NCBI GenBank assembly: GCA_039819485.1
Contig: JBCBRY010000003.1
Span: forward strand, 62,001 to 126,000
Direction of reading: 5' to 3'
DNA length: 64,000 nt
From: UBA6168 sp039819485
GTDB lineage: Bacteria > Bacteroidota > Bacteroidia > Chitinophagales > Saprospiraceae
Part shown: piece by piece, positions 26,692-35,795 of the stretch
Layout of the letters: each line of letters begins with the position of its first letter
How positions within the stretch are numbered: the stretch's first letter is position 1
Notes under the pieces: model-generated
Told to the model about the DNA's origin: nothing
What the model saw: the letters and a program-made list of their open reading frames with translations, nothing else
The model's database searches: none
Program-made: the position numbers and the translations under genes

Positions 26692-27780
26692 ATGCTAAAA
26701 ATCCTTGACCGCTATATCATTAAAAAATTTCTGGGCACCTTCCTGTTTGTGGTGCTTATCTTTTCCCTCATTGCGGTCATTATTGATTTCAGCCAAAATG
26801 TGGAGGAGTTCATCGACGAGCAGCTGCCCGCAGGCCAGGTGATGCGGGAGTACTATTTGAATTTCGTACTGTTTATCAATGGATTGTTGTGGCCGTTGTT
26901 TGCCATGATTTCAGTTATCTTTTTTACCTCCCGGATGGCATACAATTCAGAGATCATTTCCATATTAAATGCCGGGGTAAGTTTTCGTCGCTTCATGTTT
27001 CCATACCTGGTGGGGGCAGGGATCATTGGCAGCACACATTTATTGTTAAACCATTTTGTAATACCCGTCAGTAACAAGACGCGGTTGGATTTTTTCCATT
27101 CATATATAATGAAGGAAAGTGATAAGGGTCAGACGCGGGATGTGCATATGTTCATCGAGCCAGGTACGAAGATATACGTGCGGGATTATTTCAAAAGGGA
27201 TTCATCCGCCCGCAACTTCCGGGTGGAGACGATCAAGGACAACCGATTGGTCAAATTTATCGAAGCGGCGGAGGCCCGCTGGCAGGGGGCGCCCAACAAG
27301 TGGCGGCTAAGCAATTATGAAATCCATTCCTTCGAGGGAGAAAACGAGACCATTATAGTGGGAGGGCGGGCAAAGCTGGATACTACGTTCAACCTGACTC
27401 CTGAAGACTTTGTCCGTTATGATGATACTCGTGAAATGATCCCTTCCCACAAGTTGAGCGAGTTTATCGAGGAAGAGAAACAACGTGGTATCGGCAACAC
27501 GAAGGTTTATGAAATAGAGTTGTATCGCCGTACGGCAGATCCGTTTACCCTCTTGATCGTTACGCTGATCGGAATGTCAGTGGCGTCGAGGAAGATACGC
27601 GGGGGCATGGGGTTTCACCTGGCCCTGGGCATTGCCTTAGGAGCTGTTTTCGTATTTGTGGCTAAATTTTCAATCACATTTGCAACCAATGAGGCATTGT
27701 CGGCTTTAGCGGGGGTATGGATACCGAACATCTTTTTTGCTGTGATTGCATTGATTTTAATTGCCCGCGCACAGAAATAA
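26692..27780 (+). CDS. lptG: LptF/LptG-family LPS transport permease
   Basis: From the ATG at 26692 (MLKILDRYIIKKFLGTF) the protein has 362 residues, the usual size. The start motif LxxLDRYIxKxFL is characteristic of the YjgP/YjgQ family. Membrane helices lie near 12-35, 60-85, 100-122 and, after a large periplasmic domain (about 130-260), three more at the C-terminus (LLIVTLIGMSVASRKIRGG and on). It forms the LptBFG inner-membrane ABC transporter that extracts lipopolysaccharide. Whether it is LptF or LptG cannot be settled by eye. It lies directly upstream of the polysaccharide locus. Confidence 0.85.
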   Translation: MLKILDRYIIKKFLGTFLFVVLIFSLIAVIIDFSQNVEEFIDEQLPAGQVMREYYLNFVLFINGLLWPLFAMISVIFFTSRMAYNSEIISILNAGVSFRRFMFPYLVGAGIIGSTHLLLNHFVIPVSNKTRLDFFHSYIMKESDKGQTRDVHMFIEPGTKIYVRDYFKRDSSARNFRVETIKDNRLVKFIEAAEARWQGAPNKWRLSNYEIHSFEGENETIIVGGRAKLDTTFNLTPEDFVRYDDTREMIPSHKLSEFIEEEKQRGIGNTKVYEIELYRRTADPFTLLIVTLIGMSVASRKIRGGMGFHLALGIALGAVFVFVAKFSITFATNEALSALAGVWIPNIFFAVIALILIARAQK

Positions 27781-28485
27781 TTTTTTTTACAATAAGTATA
27801 AACTATTAACCCTAAGTGGTTGATTTTGTGGTTATTGTTGCACGTATATTTTTTGTTTGAATTTCAGATTCAATCTTTCATTATATTAATTAAATCTCAT
27901 GCGCTGCTAAGTTTGCTTCTTAGTGCAAAGTTGCTTAATTTTGCCACGCAGTTCTTGAAAGGGAAGAACTCACGGAGGCTAAAGTTGAGAAACCAGAACC
28001 AGAGCGAATTGACCAAACCGATTACCTTTCAAGAGATTATTTCTCTAACCTTTCACCATCACATGGCTAATCTACCTTGTTAAGGTTGCAAACTTAACTG
28101 CTCATTGATTTTGCAACTCCCCCCGTCTCTTACGAGAAGATCTTTACTATTTCCTTGTGGCATTTACTTTTTGAGAAAACCAATATTTGCATGAAGTTTT
28201 TGTGCTTCTTTGCATTTTGGACGGTTAAATAAATCACACGTTTTATCAAAAAAATACTTTGAGAAATACAGCTTTGAGGAATATTGAGTAGGGGCTTTTA
28301 TCCATTTTTTAATAAAGGTTAAATTACGTGTTTCTCATTTTAAACATTTTAAACACACTTCAGAACTTGTTGCCGATGCAACTCAAGTATGGTATTTCTT
28401 ATGATGACAGGTTGCGACCTATCAGCGGCGAAGCCGTGCCATTTCCCAAGCCAGCATTTATTCATTTTACCCAAACCCAGCACTT
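27781..28485 (+). other. Long untranslated leader region of the polysaccharide locus
   Basis: These 705 bases contain no convincing gene; an open frame at 27820-28083 has poor, Leu/Phe/Ser-heavy composition. A promoter candidate at 27912-27943 would give an mRNA leader of about 535 bases. Its first bases form a stem-loop (27950-27956 with 27964-27970). A second possible pairing is GTTGCAAA at 28085 with TTTTGCAAC near 28108-28116. Such leaders in Bacteroidota capsule operons can be antitermination targets, but no NusG-like gene is seen here. Confidence 0.5.
27912..27943 (+). promoter_or_regulatory. Putative main promoter of the polysaccharide locus
   Basis: TTTG at 27912-27915 and TAATTTTG at 27936-27943, 20 bases apart, match the -33/-7 consensus of Bacteroidota in both sequence and spacing. 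Transcription would begin near 27950. Confidence 0.55.
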
Positions 28486-29223
28486 GTGATTTTTCAGTTA
28501 TTTAAAAAGAGGATTGCTAAGCCAATAATTTCAGATTTTACTATCTTGGGCACTGATATGCACTCCCATCTGGTACCCGGAGTGGATGACGGCTCTGACT
28601 CACTCGAAACCAGCCTTACCTTAATAAAAGGACTAATCGGGCTGGGCTACAAAAAAATCATAACTACCCCCCACATCAGGCCTGAGTATTTTCCGAATAC
28701 ACCTGAAACAATTTTGCATGGATTTGAGCAATTAAAGAAAGCGGTAACAGCTGCGGGTTTGGAAGTTGAACTGGAATGTGCTGCCGAGTATTTTGTTGAT
28801 TACGAATTCAAAGAGGTAATGGGCAAGGGGGACTTGCTCACTTTCAACGGAAACCATCTTTTGATGGAGGTTTCTACATTTTCACCGCCGCCTAATCTTT
28901 ACGATACTATTTTTCAAATGCGGATCAAGGGCTATCGGCCCATTATTGCACATCCAGAAAGGTATGTCTACTACAAAGTGGATGAGTTTGAGAAACTGAA
29001 GGACTTTGGTTGCATGCTACAAGTAAACACGATGTCACTCGCAGGCCATTATGGCAAACAAGTAAAAGATCTGGCGATGAAATTGGTCAAAGCTGATTTG
29101 GTAGATCTCCTCGGTACTGATATGCACAACCCACGTCACCTGGGAGTGCTGGAAAAAATAACAACAGATGGAAACATCATGAACCTGATCGCAGACAAAC
29201 GATTCAAGAATTCGACTTTTTAA
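28486..29223 (+). CDS. CpsB/CapC-family PHP-type tyrosine-protein phosphatase
   Basis: The 245-residue protein is a PHP-fold metal-dependent phosphatase. The first metal motif DMHSHLVPGVDDG gives H26 and H28; further ligands are TTPHIRPEYF, the glutamate in LLMEVSTF, AHPERYVYY and the final GTDMHNPRHLG. It should dephosphorylate the tyrosine cluster of the Wzc-like kinase encoded three genes downstream and so control chain length and export. The start is a GTG; the next in-frame ATG would remove the first metal motif. It is the first gene of the co-oriented locus. Confidence 0.93.
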   Translation: MIFQLFKKRIAKPIISDFTILGTDMHSHLVPGVDDGSDSLETSLTLIKGLIGLGYKKIITTPHIRPEYFPNTPETILHGFEQLKKAVTAAGLEVELECAAEYFVDYEFKEVMGKGDLLTFNGNHLLMEVSTFSPPPNLYDTIFQMRIKGYRPIIAHPERYVYYKVDEFEKLKDFGCMLQVNTMSLAGHYGKQVKDLAMKLVKADLVDLLGTDMHNPRHLGVLEKITTDGNIMNLIADKRFKNSTF

Positions 29224-29264
29224 AACATGAGAACCTGAACCAAAAAACAAAACACCAAATCCTC

Positions 29265-30341
29265 ATGGAAGCAGCACTTTTACCCAAAATAATCTCTTAC
29301 CCAGTTGCCCTGGGAATTAGTATTTTGTTCACTCTTTCCATTATTGATCTGGCAAAAAAATTAGAGCTCTTCGATGCGAACAACAACCTGAAGCGTCATC
29401 TTGAGAAGGTATGTTCGCTGGGCGGCATCGCCATCTTTGCGGCCTTTTGGATTGCTACCTGCCTGGTGTCAGGGTTGGAAGGAACCGGCATTGCCAATTA
29501 TTTATTTGTCGGGTCGTTCATCCTTTTCCTGACGGGAGTCAGGGATGACCTGGTGGGCATTCCTGCTTTAAAGCGTCTGCTGATCCAGATAGGCGTAGCG
29601 AGTATGATGTTCGTCGGTGGCATTCGGTTGGATTATTTACCAGGCTTTGATATGGAACTGCCGCTATGGAGCAGTTATTTCCTGACCATTTTTTTAATCG
29701 GGGCGGTAGTGAATGCTTACAATTTTATAGATGGCATCAACGGGCTGTCGGGCGGATTGGCCGTTATTTCGGCGCTGACATTTGCAATCTTGTTCTACTT
29801 TTCGGGACTCGAACAATTCGCGGCCATGTCACTGGCACTGGCCGGAGCTATTTCAGGGTTTTTATGGTTCAACTTCGGAACGGCTAAAATTTTTATGGGT
29901 GATAATGGATCGACTTTTATCGGCATTATGTTGTCGTTTTTTGCCATTACTTTTTTCCAAAACCATGCATTGGCGGGAGGCCCCATAGAATGGCAACCAG
30001 TCATTGTTTTGGCCATTTTAGTGGTTCCAATTGCTGATATGGTCAAGGTTGTGTGCAGTAGAATGCTGCGAGGGGAATCTCCGTTCCATGGCGACCGAAC
30101 GCATATTCACCATCTTTTATTGAAAAGAGGGTTTGGACCAGAACGGATATGCTTGCTTTTGTACTCCTGGAGCATCGGCATATTCTTGTTTTCTGTTAGT
30201 TTTTTATCCCAAAACATTGTTATCGGAACAATGGTGCTGGCACTCCTAAGCGGTGTGCCCTATTTAGTGATTAACCTCATGGCGAAAGCTCACGCCGGTA
30301 AAGAAAAAGCAAAACTCAGCTCCGCCGAGCCAGTCAATTGA
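29265..30341 (+). CDS. Polyprenyl-phosphate N-acetylhexosamine-1-phosphate transferase (WecA/TagO type)
   Basis: The 358-residue membrane enzyme of the MraY/WecA family loads the first sugar phosphate onto undecaprenyl phosphate and so starts repeat-unit assembly. Family motifs are the metal-binding NAYNFIDGINGLSGG, FMGDNGSTF, and the cytoplasmic loop HGDRTHIHHLLLKRG. About ten membrane helices are visible. The aspartate pair FLTGVRDDLVG near residue 90 is also conserved. It lies 41 bases after the phosphatase gene. WecA-type enzymes use UDP-GlcNAc, but the sugar here cannot be read from the sequence. Confidence 0.92.
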   Translation: MEAALLPKIISYPVALGISILFTLSIIDLAKKLELFDANNNLKRHLEKVCSLGGIAIFAAFWIATCLVSGLEGTGIANYLFVGSFILFLTGVRDDLVGIPALKRLLIQIGVASMMFVGGIRLDYLPGFDMELPLWSSYFLTIFLIGAVVNAYNFIDGINGLSGGLAVISALTFAILFYFSGLEQFAAMSLALAGAISGFLWFNFGTAKIFMGDNGSTFIGIMLSFFAITFFQNHALAGGPIEWQPVIVLAILVVPIADMVKVVCSRMLRGESPFHGDRTHIHHLLLKRGFGPERICLLLYSWSIGIFLFSVSFLSQNIVIGTMVLALLSGVPYLVINLMAKAHAGKEKAKLSSAEPVN

Positions 30342-30395
30342 TTTGAAATAAATGAAACACAAGACGTTCTCAAAACGATAAACCAGAAACCGACT

Positions 30396-31208
30396 ATGAC
30401 CAATTTTAATTTGAACACCTTGAAAAAATTCTATTTTTTAGGAATGGCGCTTTGTCTTTTGGGGCTGCTTCATTCCTGTGGAGTGCCCCACGAAAAACTG
30501 CTGAATTTTCAAAGCGAAACGGAGAGCGGCTTGCTTGAGTCACAATACATTGCCGAAGTGGTGAAAATCAAGATACAGACTGATGATATTTTATCCGTCA
30601 CTGTCTCGACCTTTGATACGACTGCTTCGAGGATTTTTAACAAGCCATTGCAAAATGTCGGTCCGGAAGGATCTTTCATCGGCCAGGGATACCTGGTAGA
30701 CCAAGAGGGAAATATAGAGTTCCCGATTGTTGGGAAAATAACGGTCAGTGGACTCACCCGGGAAGAGGCGATCGAGGCGATAAAGAAAGAGCTGTTGATC
30801 TATCTGAGAGATCCCGTAGTGGATGTGCGTTTTCTCAATTTGCACGTAAGCGTGAATGGGGAAGTAAAAGTGCCGGGCCTTTATACATTTCCAGATGAGC
30901 GGTTTTCGTTGTTGGAGGCCATTACGATGGCGGGTGATCTTACGGATTTTGCCGACCGGCAAAATGTCATGGTAATCAGGGAAGTGGAGAAGGTGAGGGA
31001 ATTCGGCATAGTGGACCTTACCTCCGCCCGGGCATTTGAGTCGCCATATTTTTATTTGTCGCAGAACGATGTGATCTATGTGCGGCCGTTGGAGGAGAAA
31101 ACAAGGAGAATTGATGATCCTTCCCAAAGGGCACTGGCCATTGCCGGTGTAGTGGCACCCATCATTTCCATCTTGGTGACGATCATTGTGAATAACAATA
31201 ATAATTAA
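30396..31208 (+). CDS. Wza-like polysaccharide export lipoprotein
   Basis: The 270-residue protein has a lipobox with C28 (LLHSC), a Poly_export domain (about 55-130, DILSVTVSTFDTTAS then GYLVDQEGNIEFPIVGKI) and a SLBB domain (about 145-230, VSVNGEVKVPGLYTFPDE). A hydrophobic C-terminal segment (AIAGVVAPIISILVTIIV) ends in a run of asparagines. It forms the outer-membrane/periplasmic export channel and pairs with the Wzc-like protein encoded 37 bases downstream. At 270 residues it is shorter than E. coli Wza, as is common in Bacteroidota. Confidence 0.93.
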   Translation: MTNFNLNTLKKFYFLGMALCLLGLLHSCGVPHEKLLNFQSETESGLLESQYIAEVVKIKIQTDDILSVTVSTFDTTASRIFNKPLQNVGPEGSFIGQGYLVDQEGNIEFPIVGKITVSGLTREEAIEAIKKELLIYLRDPVVDVRFLNLHVSVNGEVKVPGLYTFPDERFSLLEAITMAGDLTDFADRQNVMVIREVEKVREFGIVDLTSARAFESPYFYLSQNDVIYVRPLEEKTRRIDDPSQRALAIAGVVAPIISILVTIIVNNNNN

Positions 31209-31245
31209 TCCATAAAGAACATAACACAGCAAAAAATTAAACCCT

Positions 31246-33504
31246 ATGGATAATCAAGTAAATGCGGTAGAAGGAATTTCTTTTGTCAAAAAGCTATTAT
31301 CGAAATGGTACTGGTTTGCGTTCAGCTTGTTGGCGGTTTGTGGCATTGCCGTTTATTTCTACCTGCAGGAGCCGGTCATTTATGACATTGCCGGTACGAT
31401 CATCGTAAATGAGGAGAGGCAACAAGGTGGTGGGCAGATGCCGGAAGAAATGCTGCTGACAGCCGGTGCCTTCAATAAGAGGGGAAGCCTGAACCGCCAG
31501 ATCCAGATTCTGAAATCTCGCTACCTGATGGAAAAGGTGGTTGATTCATTAGACCTGCACATTGGTTATTTTGCCGAAGGCCGATTCAAGAACTATGAGT
31601 TGTACAAGGAGTCGCCGGTCAAGGTAGAATATGCGACCGACATGTATAAATTGTACGGCAGTACTTTGCGGATCAAGCAAATGGAGGGCAACCGTTTTGC
31701 CCTCATGGTAGAAGACCAGGATACCTTTTTTTACAATTACGGGGTACCGTTTGTTTACGAAGAATCAACCATTGTGCTGGAGCGTGATACCCTGTATCCG
31801 TTAGAAGACAGAGTGATTGGAATTGATTTTTACAATCCAAGAGGGATTGCCACTTTGTATTCCAGTGGACTACAGCTCAGAAAGTTGTCCCAATCGAATG
31901 TATTGTCCATAAGTCTAAAAAATCAGACACCTCAAAAAGTGAAGGACATCATCAACAGTCTGGTCTACTCGTACAACGTAGATGCACAAAATGAGAAGAA
32001 CCAAATGGCCAATCGCTCCCTAAAATTTATTGACGAGCGGTTGAGGGAAGCTTATATCAAGTTAGGGTCAGTGGAGGGCAGCGAAGCTGCTATCAAAAGT
32101 AATGCTTCGGTCGCATCTGATTTCAGTATCAGTTCCCAGCAGGATTATGACCAGTTGACAGCGATTGAAGCGAATAGAGGACAGATCAATAGTGCAAAGA
32201 GTCTGCTGGATAAAATTGAATCCTTTCTTAACTCACAGGGTGACAATTACGACTTCATCCCTAATTTTGGAGACATGGGCGGGATTTCTTTCGCCTCATT
32301 GGTAACCAAATACAACTCTGTCGTTGCAGGCAGGAAAAACCTGCTGAGAACTGCAACAGAAGAACACCCGGAAGCGAAAGAATCAGCGAAAATTTTAAAA
32401 AACCTGAAGGCTAACATTATCAGGTCCGTTGGCATCGCCCGGCAAGATATCCAGCGACAGGAAACTGAGTTGACTGGAAAAGCGAGCGAAGTCGAAACCA
32501 AGATCCGGCAAACACCTTTCGTACAACGAAGAGTAAAGGATAAAAGCAGACAAGCGGATGTGCAGGGAGATTTGTTTTCATTCTTATTGCAAAAAAGAGA
32601 AGAAACGGCCATCGGCCTTGCTGCCAACGTCGAAAGTGTCCGCATCCTGGATGAGCCGGTGCAAAGCACTTTTGCTATTTCGCCCAACAAGAGGCAATAT
32701 GCAATGATCGCCTTCTTGTTGGCAATGCTCATCCCGGCTTCCGTGATCTATTTGCAGGAAAAACTCAATGATAAAATATCGAGCAAAGAGCAAGTGAAGG
32801 ACTATGCGATGGAGGTGCCGTTCCTTGGTGAAGTGGCCCAGACCAAAAACCCTAAATTGTTGGTGGATGATAGCAGTCGCTCGGTAGTGGCAGAGATGTT
32901 CCGCATCATCCGGACCAACCTTCAATTTATCGCAACGGGCGTCAAGCAAAAAACCATCCTCGTCTCTTCTTATATCAATGGAGACGGAAAAACATTTGTA
33001 AGCGGCAACCTCGCTGCTGTACTTTCCCTGACAGGCAAGAAAACAATCATGCTGGAACTGGACCTCCGGCGCCCCATGCTTACCCAATTAGTGAAAGGGG
33101 AGGATCCCGGTGCCGGTATCACCAACTACCTGGTAGGCGATAAGAGCATGGAGGAAGTCATCCAAAAGGTAGATGGCTACAAACATTTGTACATGATGAG
33201 TAGTGGCCCGGCTCCGCCAAATCCGGCTGAGCTCATCCTGAGCGAACGTATGGAAAAAATGATGGCCTACCTAAAAGAAAATTACGACTATATCATCATG
33301 GATACGCCGCCGGTCGGATTGGTCACGGATGCTTATTTATTGGATAAATTCACGAACAATTCCATTTTCGTGGTACGTGCCAACAAAACTAAAAAATCGG
33401 AATTGAAGCACCTTGCCGATCTATGCAAAGACCGCAAGATCAAAGCACCATCCTTTATCCTGAACGGCTCGAAAGCGCCGAAAAAATATGGGTACTACTA
33501 TTAA
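31246..33504 (+). CDS. Wzc-like polysaccharide co-polymerase and BY tyrosine kinase
   Basis: The 752-residue protein has an N-terminal Wzz domain with a first membrane helix near 22-40, a long coiled-coil periplasmic part, a second helix near 485-503 and a C-terminal tyrosine kinase. Kinase sites are the Walker A stretch NGDGKT with K582, Walker A' D606 (LELDLRRP) and Walker B D686 (IIMDTPPVG). The last residues are YGYYY (748-752), a compact tyrosine cluster for autophosphorylation. It controls chain length and opens the export channel, and is presumably reversed by the CpsB-type phosphatase encoded at 28486. Confidence 0.95.
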   Translation: MDNQVNAVEGISFVKKLLSKWYWFAFSLLAVCGIAVYFYLQEPVIYDIAGTIIVNEERQQGGGQMPEEMLLTAGAFNKRGSLNRQIQILKSRYLMEKVVDSLDLHIGYFAEGRFKNYELYKESPVKVEYATDMYKLYGSTLRIKQMEGNRFALMVEDQDTFFYNYGVPFVYEESTIVLERDTLYPLEDRVIGIDFYNPRGIATLYSSGLQLRKLSQSNVLSISLKNQTPQKVKDIINSLVYSYNVDAQNEKNQMANRSLKFIDERLREAYIKLGSVEGSEAAIKSNASVASDFSISSQQDYDQLTAIEANRGQINSAKSLLDKIESFLNSQGDNYDFIPNFGDMGGISFASLVTKYNSVVAGRKNLLRTATEEHPEAKESAKILKNLKANIIRSVGIARQDIQRQETELTGKASEVETKIRQTPFVQRRVKDKSRQADVQGDLFSFLLQKREETAIGLAANVESVRILDEPVQSTFAISPNKRQYAMIAFLLAMLIPASVIYLQEKLNDKISSKEQVKDYAMEVPFLGEVAQTKNPKLLVDDSSRSVVAEMFRIIRTNLQFIATGVKQKTILVSSYINGDGKTFVSGNLAAVLSLTGKKTIMLELDLRRPMLTQLVKGEDPGAGITNYLVGDKSMEEVIQKVDGYKHLYMMSSGPAPPNPAELILSERMEKMMAYLKENYDYIIMDTPPVGLVTDAYLLDKFTNNSIFVVRANKTKKSELKHLADLCKDRKIKAPSFILNGSKAPKKYGYYY

Positions 33505-33573
33505 AGCGCTAACGACTGAATGGTTTTTATTTCAGCTATTTAACTATTCAAACATTTATCCATTCAAATAAAA

Positions 33574-34425
33574 ATGAAAGAAGCAACAGCTACCTGGGAT
33601 ACCGTCATTACTTCCAAAGCCCCACTTTTCGAACTCAATCTGGGAGAAGTTTGGCGGTACCGTGATTTATTGGTTCTTTTTACAAAAAGGGACATTGCGC
33701 AAGTTTATAAGCAGACGATCTTGGGGCCGCTGTGGTTTTTTATTCAGCCAATTCTAACGACGGGGGTTTTTACGCTTGTTTTTGGTGACCTGGCTGGAAT
33801 TTCCACCGATGGCATCCCACCCATCTTATTTTATTTGTCGGGCATTTTATTTTGGAATTTTTTCGCCGACTCGTTAAACAAATCTTCCTCGGTGCTGCGG
33901 GATAATGCCAATATTTTTGGCAAAGTATATTTCTGCCGCCTCGTTATTCCATTGTCCATTGTTGCCAACCAGTTTGTGAAATTCTGTATACAGTTATTGG
34001 TATTTATTTTAGCATATGCTTATTTCATGAGTACCACTGCTGGTATTCAGCCAAATTACATTGCTTTACTGTTTCCCGTGCTGGTATTAATGGTAGCGGG
34101 CATGGCGCTGGGTTTTGGTTTGATCATTACGTCAATGACGGCGAAGTACCGGGACCTGTTTTTCTTATTGCAGTTTGGCATCCAGTTATGGATGTTTGTC
34201 ACGCCGGTCATTTATCCATTGTCGGAAGTGCCGGAAGAATACCGCACGTATATGTTGATCAATCCGCTGACTGCAGTTATCGAAACATTTAAATATGGAT
34301 TTCTTGGTGAGGCTACTTTTTCATGGGTTCATTTAGGAGCCAGTTTCCTGACTATGTTGGTGGTCTTATTTGTTGGAATTATTACTTTCAATCGGATTGA
34401 AAAAACCTTCGTTGATGTGATATGA
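33574..34425 (+). CDS. wzm: ABC-2 type polysaccharide export permease (Wzm-like)
   Basis: The 283-residue inner-membrane permease has six membrane helices after a cytoplasmic N-terminus (LFELNLGEVWRYRDLLVLFT, typical of polysaccharide ABC-2 permeases). The segment KRDIAQVYKQTILGPLWFFI is the family hallmark near residue 30-50. With the Wzt-like ATPase encoded 68 bases downstream it would carry a lipid-linked polysaccharide or repeat unit across the inner membrane. The gap contains a short A+T-rich palindrome. Confidence 0.93.
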   Translation: MKEATATWDTVITSKAPLFELNLGEVWRYRDLLVLFTKRDIAQVYKQTILGPLWFFIQPILTTGVFTLVFGDLAGISTDGIPPILFYLSGILFWNFFADSLNKSSSVLRDNANIFGKVYFCRLVIPLSIVANQFVKFCIQLLVFILAYAYFMSTTAGIQPNYIALLFPVLVLMVAGMALGFGLIITSMTAKYRDLFFLLQFGIQLWMFVTPVIYPLSEVPEEYRTYMLINPLTAVIETFKYGFLGEATFSWVHLGASFLTMLVVLFVGIITFNRIEKTFVDVI

Positions 34426-34428
34426 AAA

Positions 34429-34465
34429 ATTGGAAATTGAAAATTTTAAATTTCTAATTTCCAAT
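34429..34465. repeat. A+T-rich palindrome between wzm and wzt
   Basis: Perfect 10-bp arms (34429-34438 and 34456-34465) with further A/T pairing inside. Its words (TTTCTAATTTCC) resemble the element at 61951-62022. It lies 28 bases before the wzt ATG. Confidence 0.6.
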
Positions 34466-34493
34466 AATTATAGAATAAGTGTGAAAAGAAAAT

Positions 34494-35792
34494 ATGGAAA
34501 GAGCAGTAATTAAAGTTGAAAATTTGACCAAGCAGTACCAGCTCGGAATGATCGGTACAGGCAACTTATATAACGACGTGAAACGTTGGTGGGCATTGGC
34601 ACGGGGAAAAGAAGATCCATTTAAAAGAATCGGGGAAATAAATGACCGGGCGACCGTGGGCAATTCCGATTTTGTCATGGCTTTAAATGACATTAATTTC
34701 GAAGTTAAAAAAGGAGAAGTGGCCGGACTGATCGGGAAAAACGGGTCAGGAAAATCGACGCTGCTAAAACTATTGGCGAAGGTCACAGCGCCTTCCGACG
34801 GAGTTATAAAATTAAAAGGACGGGTCGCTTCCATGCTCGAAGTCGGTACGGGTTTTCACCCGGAATTGACGGGCCGCGAAAATATATTTTTGAACGGTAC
34901 CATCATGGGAATGACCAAAAGAGAGGTAAAGCAGAAATTCGATGAAATAGTTGAATTTGCCGGGGTGGCCCGCTACGTGGAAACGCCCATCAAGAGGTAT
35001 TCCTCTGGCATGACCGTTCGTTTGGCTTTTGCGGTGGCAGCCCACCTTAATCCGGAAATTTTATTGGTGGATGAGGTGCTGGCCGTGGGGGATGCAGAGT
35101 TTCAAAATAAATGCATCGGTAAAATGAGCGAAGTGAGCAAGCAGGGCCGGACGATTATTTTTGTAAGCCATAATTTAGGCTCGATAAAACGGCTCTGCAA
35201 CACAGGAATTGTTTTGCATAATGGACAAATGATTTACCGTGGCGGTGTCGATACTGCACTGGACAGGTACCTGGAAAGTTTGCCGACCAGCAATACCGAA
35301 GGCGATAACGCAATTGTATTTAAAACCATCGGAGAAAAATTATATCAATTTAAGGAAGTAAGTGTTGAAAATGGTTACCGTGAACAAAAAGGTACTTACC
35401 TATACGGAGAAAAAGTCATCGTTAATTTAAAATATATCATCCGGGAAGAAATTCGGAACTGCTCGGTAAAAATGGCATTGTCGAGAAATGGCGAACCGGT
35501 TTTCTGGTCATTTGATACCGATGAAAATCCCGAACTGTTTAAAAAGCGAACCCCCGGCGAATATTCTGCAAAAATTCAATTGCCACCTTATTTAAAGGCC
35601 GGGGTGTATACCATCAGTATTTCCTTTCTTGATATGGGCGATGAAAAAGAAGAACATACCGACGTCATCCGTTTTGTACTCGACGACTCCAACGTGGACA
35701 CGATGACCAAGTCTTACCACATGAATTTTCCGGGCATGTTAAAACCACAATTGGACTGGGTTTATTTTGAGCACCCGGTCGTAGCCGTCTGA
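34494..35792 (+). CDS. wzt: Polysaccharide ABC exporter ATPase with C-terminal glycan-binding domain (Wzt-like)
   Basis: The 432-residue protein has an ABC ATPase (about 1-255) with Walker A GKNGSGKST at 81-89, signature YSSGMTVRLAFA from 169, and Walker B ILLVDEVLAVGD. A C-terminal Wzt-type beta-sandwich (about 280-425) follows. In Wzt proteins this domain reads the finished, often end-modified, glycan before export. That fits the methyl- and carbamoyltransferases encoded in this locus. A long insertion (about 22-50, YNDVKRWWALARGKE) before Walker A is normal for this family. Confidence 0.94.
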   Translation: MERAVIKVENLTKQYQLGMIGTGNLYNDVKRWWALARGKEDPFKRIGEINDRATVGNSDFVMALNDINFEVKKGEVAGLIGKNGSGKSTLLKLLAKVTAPSDGVIKLKGRVASMLEVGTGFHPELTGRENIFLNGTIMGMTKREVKQKFDEIVEFAGVARYVETPIKRYSSGMTVRLAFAVAAHLNPEILLVDEVLAVGDAEFQNKCIGKMSEVSKQGRTIIFVSHNLGSIKRLCNTGIVLHNGQMIYRGGVDTALDRYLESLPTSNTEGDNAIVFKTIGEKLYQFKEVSVENGYREQKGTYLYGEKVIVNLKYIIREEIRNCSVKMALSRNGEPVFWSFDTDENPELFKKRTPGEYSAKIQLPPYLKAGVYTISISFLDMGDEKEEHTDVIRFVLDDSNVDTMTKSYHMNFPGMLKPQLDWVYFEHPVVAV

Positions 35793-35795
35793 TTT

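Noticed and set aside
27820..28083. An 87-codon frame in the leader of the polysaccharide locus
   Set aside because: Low-complexity Leu/Phe/Ser composition, spans the promoter candidate and stem-loop, and shows no domain.
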